Below, piece by piece: positions 29,892-42,840 of a stretch of 64,000 nucleotides of DNA (the stretch's first letter is position 1; each line of letters opens with the position of its first letter). The notes under the pieces were generated by a model that saw only the letters and a program-made list of their open reading frames with translations, did no database searches and had not been told where the DNA came from. The stretch is from Nothopassalora personata (lineage: Eukaryota; Ascomycota; Dothideomycetes; Mycosphaerellales; Mycosphaerellaceae), in NCBI GenBank assembly GCA_033816765.1, contig CM066293.1:3224001-3288000 (forward strand), given 5' to 3'. The position numbers and the translations under genes are program-made.

Positions 29892-32776
29892 GGTTTCTTT
29901 CTAGTTCCTAGGTATTTTCTAATTTATCGTATCCTTTCCATTTAATAAGGTATCGCTAACCTTTCTTATCTAGGATTCTTTCGACTTCGAATTCGTTTTC
30001 TACTTCCGGCTCGAAATGGAAGCTCTCTTAGTAGGGTGTTTTGGTGTCTACGGGTTCTAACTTAGAGATATAGAAGACTAGGTGGATTTTTACGTCTAGT
30101 AGTAGTCGTAGGCGGTAGTTAACTAGTCCTATAACTTTATCGATAAAAAATGGTCCGACCTTAACGTAATCCAGTTTCTTAGTCTATCTTCTTATTCTTA
30201 AGTTTTTTATAAGGAGATAGACCTTATCCCCCTCTTTTAGTAGAGGTGCTATTTTTCTCGTGTCCTACCGTTATCGAGACAGTTTTTATTATGCATCTTC
30301 GATCGCCTTACGTGTTTCTTTATACACTTCCTTAAGAGTATCCGTCGTTACGATTGCTCTTTCGGCTTATAGGTAAGATCTAGGTATTCTAAATAGGTTA
30401 GGATCTTTACTAAAGTTCGTATAGAATAGTGTCGTTAAAGTTGTCTCTAATTTGTAGTTGTTTAGTACAATCTACGCTATTGGCAGTAATGAAACCTAGT
30501 TATCTTATACATAATTAATGTAGTGTCGTAGGTATTGTTCTAGCGTTTAATTCATCCTTTCGGTTTGTCCGTCTATCTCCGGATAATATGCTATTAATAG
30601 CTTATGTTTAATTCCGATCGTTCCTATAAGCGTCTTCTAGTAATTTAATGTAAATAGCTTATCTCTGTCCGTTATAAATGCTTAAGGGAATCCGTAGTAT
30701 CGGATAAGTCTATCTAGTACGAGGTATCCGAGCTACTCTACATTATACGTTTCCGATATAGGAATAAAGTGTACGTATTTCGTAAGCCTATTAACTATAA
30801 CTAGTATTATGTCGTATAGTTATTTCGTAACTTAATCTCTTAACGGTAGGAGTTTCGTAATAAAGTCTATTATAACTTCGTCCTATAGTTTCGTCGGTAG
30901 TATCCTAAACTATAGGTGACCGTATTTTACATGTCTCGTAGCCTTGTTTCGTTAGTAGTGTACGTATTGTTTAATGTAGCGTAATACCTTAAGTCTTATC
31001 TATAGGAATAAGAAACTACGTTATATTAGGTCTATAGTCTTTAAAGTTCTAGGGTGTCTATAAGTTAGTCCGTCGTAATGTTGTCGTATGCATTCCTCTT
31101 CTCGATCCTTAGGTACTTAGTATTTTCCTTACGATATAGGGAATTGTTCGTCCCTATCGCCTAATATCCGTACGATATTATTAAATTCTCTTATATTAGC
31201 ACTAAGGCTTCCGTCGGGGTTCGTCTTCAATATTTTATGTTATACTAGTTCTTTTCCTTCTATATAGTCGCTTCTTTGGCTTAGCGCGTCGGCGCGGCCA
31301 TTCTCTCGTCCTAGAGTATATTTAATTTCGAACTTATACTATCCTAGTAGCTCCGACTAGCGGGCTTACCTTCGGGTAAGTTCTTTCGTCGTAGTAAAGT
31401 ACGTAAGATTCTTATAGTTAGAAAGAATCGTTAACTTCGGTAGGCCCTCGACATATACTCTCTAATGTTACATAGTAGTAACAATAGCTAGAAGCTCTTT
31501 ATTATAGATGTTGTAGTTCTATTCCGCTATAGTTATTTTCCGGGAGTAATAGGCTACTAGGTGTCTCTACCTATCGTGTGTCTATGTTAAACACGCGCCT
31601 ATTGCTATATTAGACGTATCGGTCTGGATATAGACTTCCTTACTACTATCTAATAGTCGAAGCGTAGGGGCTAAAGCGCATTGTTCCTTAAGTTTCTTAA
31701 ACGCTTTAATCTATTCCTTTCCCTATTTCTAAGTAACGTCTTTTCTCGTAAGCATCGTTATTAGTACTGCTATCTTTACGTAGTCCTTAATGAATTTCCG
31801 GTTATAGTTCGCTAGTCTAAGGAATAATTGTACGTCCTTAACTGTTTTCGGTTCTAGCTATTCTCTAATTAACTGTGTCTTTATAGGGTCGATCGTTATC
31901 CCTATAGTACTAATAATGAAGCCTAAGAATTTAACTTCTTTCTTATAGAATTCGCATTTCTCGGGTACCGTCTTAAATCCTAATTACGTAAGTCGTTCGA
32001 AGACGTCCTAGACTTATCTTATGTGTTCCTATAGGGATCCTTTTATATAGACTAGTATATCGTCTATATAGGCGATAACGTATACGTCGAGTAGGTCTCT
32101 AAGTGTTTCGTTAATAAGGTCCTAGTAGGATGCGGGTGCGTTAGTTAATCCTATTAGTATAACTAAGAATTCGTAGAGTCCGTATCTTATTCTAAAAGCG
32201 GTTTTCCATTCTTCTCCTTCTACTATTCGTATAGCATAGAAGGCATCTCGTAGGTTAATCTTCGTGTACTAGTCCGACCCGGTTAATCTATCTTATACTT
32301 CTTCGATGTTAGGTAGCGGGTATCGGTTCTTAATTGTAATCTCGTTTAACTTCCTATAGTCTTGTACGAGTCGTAACTTCCCGTTTACTTTTAGAACGAA
32401 CATACATAGAGTTCCTATACTTAAGGTAGATCTTCTTATCTATCCTTTAGCTAGCTTCTCCTTTAGCTATTCTCGTAGGGTCTATAGCTCTTTCTTAGAC
32501 ATTTAATATAGGGGTCCCTATAGAGGCTCTTTCCCTAGCTAAATGTTAATCTTATAATCCTATAGGCGGTACTTAGGTAAGGCGGTTTTACCTCTCTCCT
32601 CTTTAAAGAGTCGCGACTACTTACGATACTCCTTAGGAATACTTAACTCTAAGATATTAGTATTCTTCGATAGTACGTTACTTCTATTACTTCTAGTAAC
32701 TTCGTAACCCGGCGGCCCTACGCTAGTATCTATCCCGGTCGAAGGTAGTTCTTCTATCCTTCTATTCGGCGTAAGC

Positions 32777-33536
32777 GTCGCCCTATAGAGAGCGCCTTCA
32801 CGCGGCGGACGACGTAAGTATCTTCGTTACGACGAAGAGAAACTAAGACTCTCTCTCTCGAAAAATACAAGCCTACTCGACTCGAAACAAGAAAAGACAG
32901 GTCGGACGAACCGAACGAACGAGATACGCTCAAAATCTACAAACAAGAACTCCGGAACTGCGAGAAGGGAAAGCGACGTACATAGCGTACACGTCGCTCG
33001 AACAACGAAGGCGCTGTCTACCTGTCGTCCCGGCAAACCACGTAAACTGCCGGCTGGAACCAAGAGAGGCGTTTAGGGGCGCAAACCACGTATACTGCAC
33101 GGCTGGAACCAAGAGAGGCCGAGGGGGGGACGACAGCGAGGCCACTGCGACCGAGGAGCTACACTCGAGACCGGAGAACGCGACTGGATTGAAACAGAGG
33201 CAACGGGTGTTTCTTGGGATTTTGCTCGGTGCGTACGGGTACGGCCGGCTTGGCTTTTAAAACAAGAACGAGACACGGGCGCAAAACTTGTCTCGCCCGG
33301 GGCAAGGCGACAAACCGCAATTCTCGACAAGACACGACTACCGGGTACGCGCGTACTACGCCGCAATATATTCGATTTACGGTTCGAATAGCGAGCGTTG
33401 CTCGCATCTTTTAAGGAGTTTTTACGTCCGGGGTACGACGGGGCTTTTCTCCTTCTCTCAAATTTTGGTCTCGTTCTCGAGACCCGTGTTGCATAGTCTT
33501 TGACTCAAATAGCACGTTAATGGAATAATCAATCAA
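32777..33536 (+). mobile_element. SINE-like 760-bp insertion in element C
   Basis: Unmutated, CA/TG-rich DNA flanked by a perfect 14-bp duplication, tattcggcgtaagc (32763-32776 and 33537-33550), whose single version matches the site in D (about 12.60 kb). There are no LTRs and no terminal inverted repeats. The right end is A-rich (aataatcaatcaa), as in non-LTR retroposons moved by target-primed reverse transcription. No long ORF. A 49-bp internal duplication carries ggctggaaccaagagagg twice. A B-box-like ggttcgaat near 33.38 kb hints at Pol III promotion, but I see no A box. The first ~80 bp recur, RIP-mutated, near 62.81-62.89 kb. Confidence 0.75.
33034..33118. repeat. 49-bp tandem duplication in the SINE-like insertion
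   Basis: 33034-33069 and 33083-33118 share caaaccacgta.actgc and cggctggaaccaagagagg at a 49-bp period. Confidence 0.85.
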
Positions 33537-34000
33537 TATTCGGCGTAAGCTATATCTCGTTTAGCTATTTCCTTACCTTATCTACTAGTGAACGCTACTA
33601 CTACGTAGGCTAAATATCGACACCGTAATCGCATTCCCTAAATATAAGTACTCCTCTTCTCTAGTCGATTACTAGATTGTGCTTTCTTAACTAAGGCATA
33701 CCTAATACTATGTTATAACTAGCTATATTAGTAACATCTAAGGTAATATTCTCGTAGTGCTGTTAGATAGCTAGTAGCAATGGTATCGTCTCCTATTCTA
33801 CGCTAGGTAACGATAATCCGTTTACCGCGATTAACTCGTAACCCTATTTCTTCTTTAGGGTAGCGAACCCGTTTCTTCTTATAAAAGACTCGGAGATAAA
33901 ATTCCCCGCTACTCCTAAGTCGATCATAACACTAGTCTTATGTCCGTTAACGATTGCTTATGTCTAGAAAACTGTGTTTAATGTCGATACGTAAGCCTAA

Positions 34001-36050
34001 GTATTGCATAACTCCCTCCGGTCGCTTATTCCTAGGGAGCTAATCCTTTTCCTAAATGGTATATAGTTCGCTATACTTCGTGCCTAGAGGCTTCGGCTAG
34101 AACCTGTAGCCCGTTATCTTATGTCTACACTTATAGTCTATTACGTTCCTAGATCTTCTACGTTTCTAAGTAGAGTATGCGTGCGTATTACACTATGTTA
34201 CGTAATTCATTCGATATAAATATTCCTAACGGTATAAGATATCCGGTTCCTATTATTCGGCTTCCTATCGGTAGTCGTTCTATAACGGCGGTTACTAGAT
34301 TCTCGGTTGTTTCTATAAGTGGGTATCCCTAGGCTATGCCTCGTAGGGTGTCGAGTGTCTTATTAAACTTAATAGAGTGTAGCCTCCTCCGTCCGCCTAT
34401 CTTAGGTAGGAATTCCTCGTGCCTTCTTTATAGGTAGATAATTATGTCGTATAGTTTCTTAGGTACATCTACCGTGAAGGTAAGTTGTTCGTTATCGTCG
34501 TTAGTATCGCTCTCTTCTCCTTCGGAGGAATCTTCTTCGCTTAATTCTTCCGGATCCTGTTCTTCCTTAATAGTATTTAGCCCGGTAGTTTCTTAACTTT
34601 CTTCCTATAGTTCTAGTAACTATAATCCGTTCTATCCTAGGTCCTGATTTTCTTTGTCGCTTCTATCTTCGTTAAAGTAGGATTCGTCGATGTCTACTTC
34701 TCGGAGCGTAGCGTTTTGCCTATACGTCGCTCCTAGGGTTCCTCGTAGTTACTAAGGCTAATACCCTACGCCTAACTTCGCGGCGTAGTAAACTTAACAC
34801 GAGTCTTAGTAACAGAATCGCTAATAAAGGCTTCTATAACTATTTCGAGACTCTAATTCGATCTCGTAGTCGACTCTTCGTGTCATTATATTAAACTGTC
34901 GTAGTTGGTTCTTCGCATTAAATGGAATGACTACTATTTACTACCTATAGTATCCTCCTCGTCCTTCTAAGGGGTCTAGGAGAGGCATCGTGCTTCTATT
35001 ACTAGCTCTCTCCCCTACTCTCCGAGTATAGTCGGTATCTCCTCGAGATCTAACGCTACTCTTAGATTTACTAGTTCGGGGTTGCATTATATTAAATTGC
35101 TTGCGGCGTACTATATTTTTACCGCGGCAATCCCGCGCTATGTAGCCTTCCTTACTATAGGCATAGTATATAAGTTTTCCTTTTCCTTTAAAGGGCTTTC
35201 CGTAGCCCCTACTCTTATCGATCTTCCGTCCTCGTTAGGTAACGTCTAGTTCCATTAGCTATAGTCTATAGTAGGGCTAGCTTTATCGTAAGAATTCTCC
35301 CTTCGTAACGTATCCTCCTAAGGGTCTACGATCCGGAGTATATCCTACTATTCCTCCTACTTTAGAGTCGTATTTCTTCTCCTAGTGTCGTTCCTAGAGC
35401 TAGTTATCGATATTGATCGACGCCTTTATTAGCTCTTCGAGGTTAGTAATCCGTCCCCCGTGTCTTATTAACTCGTTCTTAACGGAGTCCTTAAGTCTAC
35501 GTCGGAATATAGTTATTAACGCCGTCTAGTCCTATCTGGTAATTTGTCCATATTCTTCGAATTTAGCGGTATACTCTAAAGTAGACGTCTTCTACTTTAG
35601 GTGTTAAATGATTTGTATAGCCTATTAGACTTCGTTCGAGGTTCTAAAGATTAACTTTATCTTTTCTTTAAAAAGGGTGTAGCTCCTAAACATTCCGGTA
35701 GGGTCTAATCGTCCTATACCTTTAAGGTATTCCTTAAGGTAAGGTTTAATCTAGTTCTACGCACTTCCGCGAAGGTACGTAATAGCGAAGATAGTTCTTT
35801 TATCGGCATCGACTAGGTTAAACATAAGATACATATCTATCTAATTAATCTAGTCGTCGAAGTTAGCCCTGTCTCTATAGAAGAGGTCCGGCTTAGTAGC
35901 CTTAACGTCGTTCTTCCTTAGAGTAGGCTCGTTATCGTTATTAGACTTATCGTCCTTCGTAGTAGTCTATTATAGTAGCGTACGGCGGGTGCTTCCTACT
36001 TCGCTAGGGGCGGGTGTTCCCCTACTAGCTACTTAAGTAGCGCTTATCCT
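34001..36050 (-). pseudogene. Element C gag remnant and gag-PR linker
   Basis: A zinc-knuckle remnant on the minus strand near 35.10-35.18 kb reads YYAYSKEGYIARDCRGKN, the same knuckle as in D, with Cys and His ligands now Tyr. The capsid part lies to the right, up to about 36.0 kb. Boundaries approximate. Confidence 0.7.
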
Positions 36051-36064
36051 AAGGGCGTTTAAAG

Positions 36065-36484
36065 TGTTATTATCTCGTTCTAGGGCTAGTCTTAAAAGAG
36101 AGATAAGTTAAGTCACGTAGCGGTATTCTTTAGAGAGGCTAAAGTAAGCTAAGCGAAGATAAATAATAGGAATAAGAGTTATATTCCAATTAGTAAGATA
36201 GTAACATAAGTTAAACGCATTAGAACTATAAGGGTTTCTAGCGTTTCTAAATATAAAGGAAATTATTATTAATCTACTCCGATCTGTCAATCTACTTTAT
36301 AGATTATATAGAGCAATAGATTAATTACTGTCGTACTCTGTTCTAATCTATTAATCTGTCTTATAGGTCTCGTAGAGTAATAGATCATTCTATAGTAGCT
36401 ATGCCTTTCTAGCTATAGTAGCGCCTACTTAACTGTAGAGGCTCTAATTAGTCGCTAAGCATTAGCTTAATCTAACCCGTAACA
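36065..36484 (-). repeat. Element C 5' LTR (right copy)
   Basis: 420 bp. Just inside it, plus-strand GGCGTTTAA (minus TTAAACGCC, the same PBS as D) has an 8-nt complement, TTAAACGC, inside the LTR. Confidence 0.9.
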
Positions 36485-37799
36485 CCTCTCTAGTACCGCG
36501 CGTACGGCTCGTACGTACTCCTTACGCGTTACGCTATAGATAAGGATGTTATCTAGGTAGACTACGTAGATGTTATCTACTAACCTAGTAAGGGCCTTAT
36601 TAATATACCCCAGAAAGGTAGCTAGTGCGTTAGTTAACCTAAAAGGCATAACTAAGTACTCGTAGTAACCGTATCGCGTGCGAAACGTAGTCTTCCACTC
36701 GTCTCCTCGCTTAATAGGAATACGGTAGTAGGCATCCTATAGGTCGATTATAGTAAAGAGCCTAGCGCCCTATAGCCTATCTAAGGTCTTACTAATTAGG
36801 GGTAGTAGGTACCGGTTCTTTACTATAATCTCATTTAGGCCTCTATAATCTATATAGAGCTTAAGAGTACTATTCTTCTTTAGTACGAATAGGATAGGCG
36901 TACCCGCCTCGCTTACGGATCGCCTAATCTACCCCTTCTCTATTGCTTACGTAAGGTACTCCTTTAAGGCCTCTAGCTTAGTTAAGGACTAGTAGTACAG
37001 CGGCTTAAAAGGGGGTTTCTTTCCTTTAACGAGATTAATCGTATACTTAACCCCGTCGGGCATCTTACGCTTTACCTACTTATTAGGTACGTATATATCT
37101 CGGAAGTCTATAAATTCTTTAGGCTACGAGGGGCCCTCTCCTTCGGATACTACTATAGTAATAACCCGAACACTTATCGTATAAACCTACTTTAAGCTCT
37201 CGAGATCCTTAAGGAACTCGCGTACGTTACGCTACTAAATCGTAGGCGTCTCTATACCGTAGTACTACTAGTTATCCTTATCGGCCTTTACTATCCGATT
37301 ACGATACCGCTAGGGTCTACCTAAAATAACTAACGGCCTACCTATAGGCGCTATATAGTAGATAGCGTCGCTTACGCGCTCTACTCCTATATCGTTAGCT
37401 AGTCGCACGCGAACCGTATAGGCGCCGTAGTAATGCCCCTAGTCCTACGTATACGACTCTAGATTTAGAAGCTTTATACTACTAATAGGCTATATCTAGT
37501 GTCGGAGTATATACTTATACGATACTAAGCTTAAATCTACACCGTTATCTAGAAGAAACGTAGCCTCGCGAAAGCCCTTACGCGTCTCGACGGCGCCTCG
37601 TAAGTAACGCGCTAGACTCGTATCGACTTGCCTTAAGGGGTCTATATAGAAACTCGGACTTAGGAGCGACCCTTACCTAGTCCTCTACCTTTTCCCTATT
37701 CGCCCTTCTTAGTTAAAGCCTCGATAGTTTCTAACCTACGAACCGCTTACGCGTCGCGGTCTTTCTATAGGTGTCTATTCCGGTACTCCGTCTTATAGT

Positions 37800-38850
37800 A
37801 ACCCTTCCTACCGTAGCCGTAGTACTCTACCTTCGACTTCTAGCTAGTTAAAGACGAGCTACCGGCGTCTCGCTACTAACTCGTACCCGAGGCGCCCGGT
37901 ACTTAACTCTACTTCTATTACTTTAGGCGATCGGCCCGCTTATGTACGCCCTTAGCTTTACGCTTACGACGTATATACTGCCCGCGGTCGTGCCCTCCGC
38001 TACTACCTCGGCGCTCGGTGCTTTCGATGCGCGAGGCTAGGACTACTAGGTCTTCTCTAGTCATAGGGATATTATAGTAGCTAACGATAGCGGACCGTAA
38101 GCGAGGCGTAAGCTTCGCTAGTAGGTACCGTATACGTTATGCTTCCGAGTAGTTACCTAACTAGTCCTCTATAATATCTAGCTTAGTTGCGAACTGCCGC
38201 GCTATCTAGTTATCCTTCTATTTCGTAACCTCGTACTCTAACATAACGTTAAGCACGCGATTTATAGGATCGCCGTATACGTCTCGGTAGAACTCCTTAA
38301 AGTCCTAGTATATATACCCTATAAGGTTAATGGCGCTATAGTTAGTATACTATCGCTCGCTTACCTCTCCGCTAAGGTACATAACCCTATATAGGACCTT
38401 TAATTCGTCTATCGCGTATATAGTGCCTAAGAGGGCGAAGATAAGTAAGAGCTCCTAAAGGGATACCCTTACCTTCCTTATCGAATCCCCTCTAAAAGGC
38501 ATCGGCTCTTTTAGGCGCGGTCGCGTCGTATGCGCTACGGCCGCGCCTCGCACTATAATATTATCGTTAGTAGTTATAGAGATAGAGGTAGGGGTTGTAG
38601 TAGGGAGGTAATCTTCTCTCCTCCCTCCTATACGCTCTAGAGGCGGTACGCTTATAGCGCGTAAGATCTCTAGCCGCTCGATCTCCCGCTATATCTCTTA
38701 CTCTTTAATCTTAGCCCGTAAGGCCTCTCTTCTCGTAACTAAGGCTACACGACGCGCCTACTACTATACTCTAGAGCTTAGGGGCGGCGTAGGCGACTCG
38801 CCGTCGTATACGTTACGATCGGGCTCTATAGCGTATATAGATTATAACGA
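37800..38850 (-). pseudogene. Element A' gag remnant
   Basis: Minus-strand sequence parallels A gag base by base, with CA-to-TA and TG-to-TA changes. At the place where A has TAA it has two adjacent TAG codons. The 99-bp duplication found in A is single-copy here. Confidence 0.85.
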
Positions 38851-38866
38851 AGGGAAGCTTTAGAAC

Positions 38867-39064
38867 TATAAGGGCCGTAAGACTATAAGGGGATGTCGTA
38901 ATGTATAGTACGCCTACGATCTTCTAATCGTAGATAAACTAAAGCTTACTTTCTTCTATAGACGCTATACGCGTCTCCTAGTGTACGTATACGCGTTACG
39001 TGCGGTATACTAAGCCTAGTATAGCCGCATTATATATAAGAGTTAGCTATAGGCTACCCTTACA
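38867..39064 (-). repeat. Element A' 5' LTR
   Basis: 198 bp, RIP-mutated relative of the A LTR with a short extra segment at its left end. CTAAAGCTT at 38939-38947 pairs with AAGCTTTAG at 38855-38863 just inside the element. Confidence 0.92.
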
Positions 39065-39620
39065 CTAATATAGAAAGGTCTAGGTAAGCGGAAAAGAGGT
39101 ATCGGCGCGGTAGTAGGATATATATAGTTAGGTTTAAGCGGCGAGAGGAAAAAAGATAAGCTCTAGCGGGATACGTATAGACCCGCGGGCCGCGTTTACG
39201 CGTATATACCTACCGCCTAGTAAGAACGGATAATATTATAAAGCTAGACGACGTTCCCGAGTTTACTAGTAATCTAGTATAGTAGAATAGGATACTCGTC
39301 TAAAGCTATAATATAAATAAAAATAAGCTCGGCTCTAGCGGCGCGCTAGCGTCGGTACGGGCCCGGCGCGCGTACGTATAACGTCGCTACCGCGTAACTC
39401 TATTAATTACTAATTAATACATATCTAACTCGGCGGCGTTTACCGGCGAGTACGTATAATACGTATATACCCGGCTTAGACGATCTAGGTTATGTTACTA
39501 CTCGAGTCGGTATAGTTACGTCTATTATATAGGGCTATTATATACTCTATAGTAGTAATAGGGACGTCTATGTACACTACGAAGGCGCGCGGCTTAGAGG
39601 ATCTAAGTTATGTTATCCGT
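39065..39620. repeat. Long direct repeat, copy 1 (see 56126-56600)
   Basis: More than 400 bp match 56126-56600 in the same orientation, with shared blocks such as gacccgcgggccgcgttta and ctagacgacgttcccgag. Both copies are RIP-mutated. Copy 1 begins exactly at the A' LTR, so A' was inserted at its edge. It may be a promoter or terminus of the helicase cassette. Confidence 0.85.
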
Positions 39621-39699
39621 ACTAGCTAATAAGGTATATATTTTAGAAGAGTACTTATTACTAAGTAACTCTCTCTACTATATACTACTATATATATAT

Positions 39700-40890
39700 A
39701 GCTACTACCCCTATCCCTACTACTATACCTACTACGCCTACTATTATAACAAATAGTATTAAGTCCGCTCCTCCTAAGCTAGGTTATTTCGTTAGGGGCG
39801 TAGCCGGTTCTAGTAACGACGGGGATCCTAATAAGCGTCCTCCTAGTAATAGCGGCAATAAAGTCCTATAGCCTAGTAAGCTATCTAACCGCGATACTCT
39901 TATTAAGGAGCTTAAGTAGATAAAGTAGACTATCGACACTAAGCGCGGTGTAATAAAGATAGATATGTCCTTATAGCTTAGTAAGGCCTCGCTTAAGATT
40001 GCCTTCTACTAGAAGAGGCTATTATAATCCAAGTATAGTATTAAGAACTTACTAAACGATGCTTAAATCGAGCTAGCTAATCGTACCTACAATTATATAA
40101 GATTTAAACTATAGGAGCGTATCTCTAACTTTATAACTAAGAACATTAGTAGTAGTCGGAACGACCTTCCTTTCCTATAGGCCTCTACTATAGACTATAC
40201 TTACTAGCACCCCGGCGGAACTATATAAGATCGCCGTAAGAAGCGATCTATCCTCCCTACTTCCGGATGCTATACTATTCTAGGCTAGTTCTAAGGTACC
40301 TATATAAACTACGCTATAGACTCTAACTACGATAGGTATAGCTTCCGTAGCCTATAGACCCTATAATAGGGCACTTCGGACCGGCTAAGCATAACTAGTA
40401 CTACTAGTTACTAGTAGGATGTAGGTCGTAGGCGCTCTACGAGTTAGGCGTTCTAGGGTAGATCTCTAATCGGTCGCGCTCCTCCTATTATAGGCTGTAG
40501 TAGTCTACTACGCTAGGGCTTCCTAACTCCTTCTTAATACTCTCCTAGAATAACTACTTCCCGAATAGGTCTACGCCTTCTAAGTACCTAGGTTATACCC
40601 GAGGGTGTAGACTAGCGTCTAACCTTTCCTAGGACTCTAGGTACTTAATCTAGAACTATCTTAATTAAGGCCCGCCTTCTATTCTCTAGTACGTTAACTA
40701 AGGCTTAGGTTACTATCCTCGCCCGTTAGTTCCTAGCTCGTCTAGGTATAGATAACCGGTATAGGAATAGTACTATAGTTAATATAACATCTACTAAGAA
40801 GAGTAGTCGTAGATAATCTAGTAAAGGAGATAGGGATAAGATAAATTTTAGGGGTAAGGGCGGTCTCCTAGCCTATTTCTTATTACTTTT
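39700..40890 (+). pseudogene. RIP-mutated gene of unknown function
   Basis: A plus-strand frame with mostly RIP-type stops begins with a Thr/Pro-rich part (TTPIPTTIPTTPTITT), then Ser/Asn-rich and Lys-rich segments. I do not recognise it. Limits approximate. Confidence 0.4.
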
Positions 40891-41340
40891 GCTTTAAATA
40901 CTATAAATAGGGGTTTATAGTAATAAACTAGGCCTCGCCTTTAAAGGCGGTCTTAAGATAAGCCTTACTTATACCCTAGTTACATAAGCTAGGAAACGGT
41001 AGTCACGAACTCGTAAATAAATCTAGCCTTTTTTTACGAATAATTTTAGAGTTATATATCTATATCTAAACGAATAAAATACGAATGCGTATAAATAAAC
41101 GAAACTCTTACGATAAATAAATGTAGTTATAGTAGGAAGCCTAACTTCGGTGTATTAGATAATCTATCGAGTACGTACGCGGAAATAAAGGTACCGGGGT
41201 TAGTCCCGACGCGCCGGGGTAGGTCCCGACGCGTCCCGGTTATATTATTACTTATAATAACCGCCCGACTTACCTAATCCTATAAAGGATAGCGTAATGC
41301 CTACGGATAGCCTAGCTCCGTACGTACTATCGACGTAACT
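40891..41340. other. Spacer with a segment related to 61.8-62.2 kb
   Basis: RIP-mutated. The stretch attagataatctat with following bases (41.15-41.21 kb) resembles the tandem repeats near 61.84 and 62.08 kb. Nothing coding seen. Confidence 0.45.
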
Positions 41341-42840
41341 ATCGGCGTTATAGGCGTATCGGGCTACCGATAGCGACGTATAGGCCCGACTCGATAATAT
41401 TAAACCGGAATAATACGAGGCGTAGTTACGTACGTTTTTCCTACGCGACGGGAGCGATATATCGTTACTAGAGAGGCTAATAAGCTATAGCGAGAACGAA
41501 ACACCGGCCGATATACTAGAGGCTATACTCGAAGGGCTAGGCGACTACCTCGAAGATGTCTCCTATATAACCGCGCTAGTATAGAGATATACTATAATAT
41601 ATTAGATCTAGAACATAGCGACTAGTCCGGCGCTACGGGAGCTAATAGCATTTCTATAGTATCTTAAACACGATAACTTTATAAAGGTAGGCATTATACT
41701 AGGTACTTCGATAGACGCTACTCGACGTAGTAGTCTACGTATTATCGAAGATAAATAGGGCCTAGATTAGTTTAACGATATACGAGACGGTTACGACCTT
41801 AGCTTCCTCGACCTATTAAGCGCGCCTAAACGTGTCCTATTTAGTATTGCTACCTATTATAAAGGCGGATTATTAATTACCGATATAAAGAGAGAATAGC
41901 TCCGCGCTTGATAGTACCGTCTAGCTAGCGATATAAGGGGAGCGTCCGCGAGGCGATTATCGAAGAAGACGTCGGTAATCGGTACCGACATCGATTATAT
42001 AGTATAAGCTATTAGTACCGGGGACTAAATAGGGCGTTATCGCGCCGACGCTTTCTTCCCGGAGCTAAAAGAGGATAAGATCGAGATCTATAGACTTCTA
42101 TTAGGGCTAGTTTATAGCGCGAAGAGGAAAGTATCGAGTAGGGGCGGGGGCTCGATTAGCGCGAAGAGAATAAGGAAGGGTCGTATTCGGAAGGGACCTA
42201 ACGTAGAGGCGACGAATAGTAAGGATGCTAATAATAAGAGAGTTTAGGAGACGCTACCGCCCTCTACGTAGGGGCCTCGCGATATTATATATTAGGGGCG
42301 GAAACTAAAGGAGGCTATACGGATAATCTTAGACGCTACCCTAGCCGATCGAGCGGAATACGAGGAGGTATTATACGAGGACGGGTATAATAGTATTAAG
42401 GCGTTATTATTGCTACTAAGGGACGGATAATAGGAAAGACTAGAGTATTAGATATACTATAGATATAGTACGTAGGAATAGTAGGGATATAATCTTCTAT
42501 AATATACCCTAACGAGGATAGCTCTAAGAATAAACGCGATAGGGTACCGAGCTCGGTATACTAAAGGATAATATCTACGACGATACTAGATAGCGGCTAA
42601 TAGTACCCTAATCTACGGGGATTCTACTAACGATATAAGATTAGGCTACGCCGAACTAAAGGCGAAGTATAGCGATATATATCGGCTTATTACGAGTAGT
42701 ATTATACGCGCTACGTTTAATAGGGCATAAACGGGGTCGGACGTAATAACGCGGGTAGCGTAAACGACATCGGGATTATAGGTAATAGAAATAACATATT
42801 ACTTAGAAAGGTCTAAGCCGAAAGATAGAGGCTAAAAACA
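41341..42840 (+). pseudogene. RIP-mutated gene of unknown function (about 500 codons)
   Basis: A plus-strand frame is interrupted almost only by TAG/TAA of RIP type. Clear protein-like segments include SLLERLISYSENETPADI, LEAILEGLGDYLEDVS and a basic block SAKRIRKGRIRKGPN. It lies among helicase pseudogenes. Product not recognised. Confidence 0.5.

Larger units (their letters stand above)
29895..34000 (-). pseudogene. Element C pol remnant: PR, RT, RNase H, IN, chromodomain
   Basis: Minus strand, right to left. Protease lies near 33.65-33.99 kb. RT lies near 31.9-32.5 kb (the insertion at 32777-33536 falls between PR and RT). RNase H lies near 31.3-31.7 kb and IN near 30.2-31.2 kb. A chromodomain near 29.90-30.01 kb reads RYLIKWKGYDKLENT. 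RIP stops throughout. Confidence 0.85.
28814..36484 (-). mobile_element. Element C: RIP-mutated Ty3 chromovirus with antisense cargo, inserted in A'
   Basis: LTRs 28814-29236 and 36065-36484 are flanked by target duplication cctct (28809-28813 and 36485-36489). On the minus strand the element ends with a PPT beside the left LTR (aagagggggatag), so the 5' end is on the right. Order: gag with zinc knuckle, PR, RT (split by a SINE-like insert), RNase H, IN, chromodomain, then a plus-strand Cys-rich gene. Pol is close to that of D, but the LTRs differ. Confidence 0.93.
26750..39064 (-). mobile_element. Element A': older RIP-mutated copy of the A family, split by element C
   Basis: The pieces 26750-28813 and 36485-39064 match element A in order and orientation. 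26750 corresponds to about 21992 of A. The break at 28813 corresponds to the middle of the A reverse transcriptase, and 38867-39064 is the 5' LTR. The 3' third of pol, any antisense gene and the 3' LTR are missing at the junction with A. CA-to-TA and TG-to-TA changes dominate. The protease site reads DNG, closer to the family norm than the DDC of A. The RT segment near 36.47-36.65 kb still shows YLDNILIY. Confidence 0.93.
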
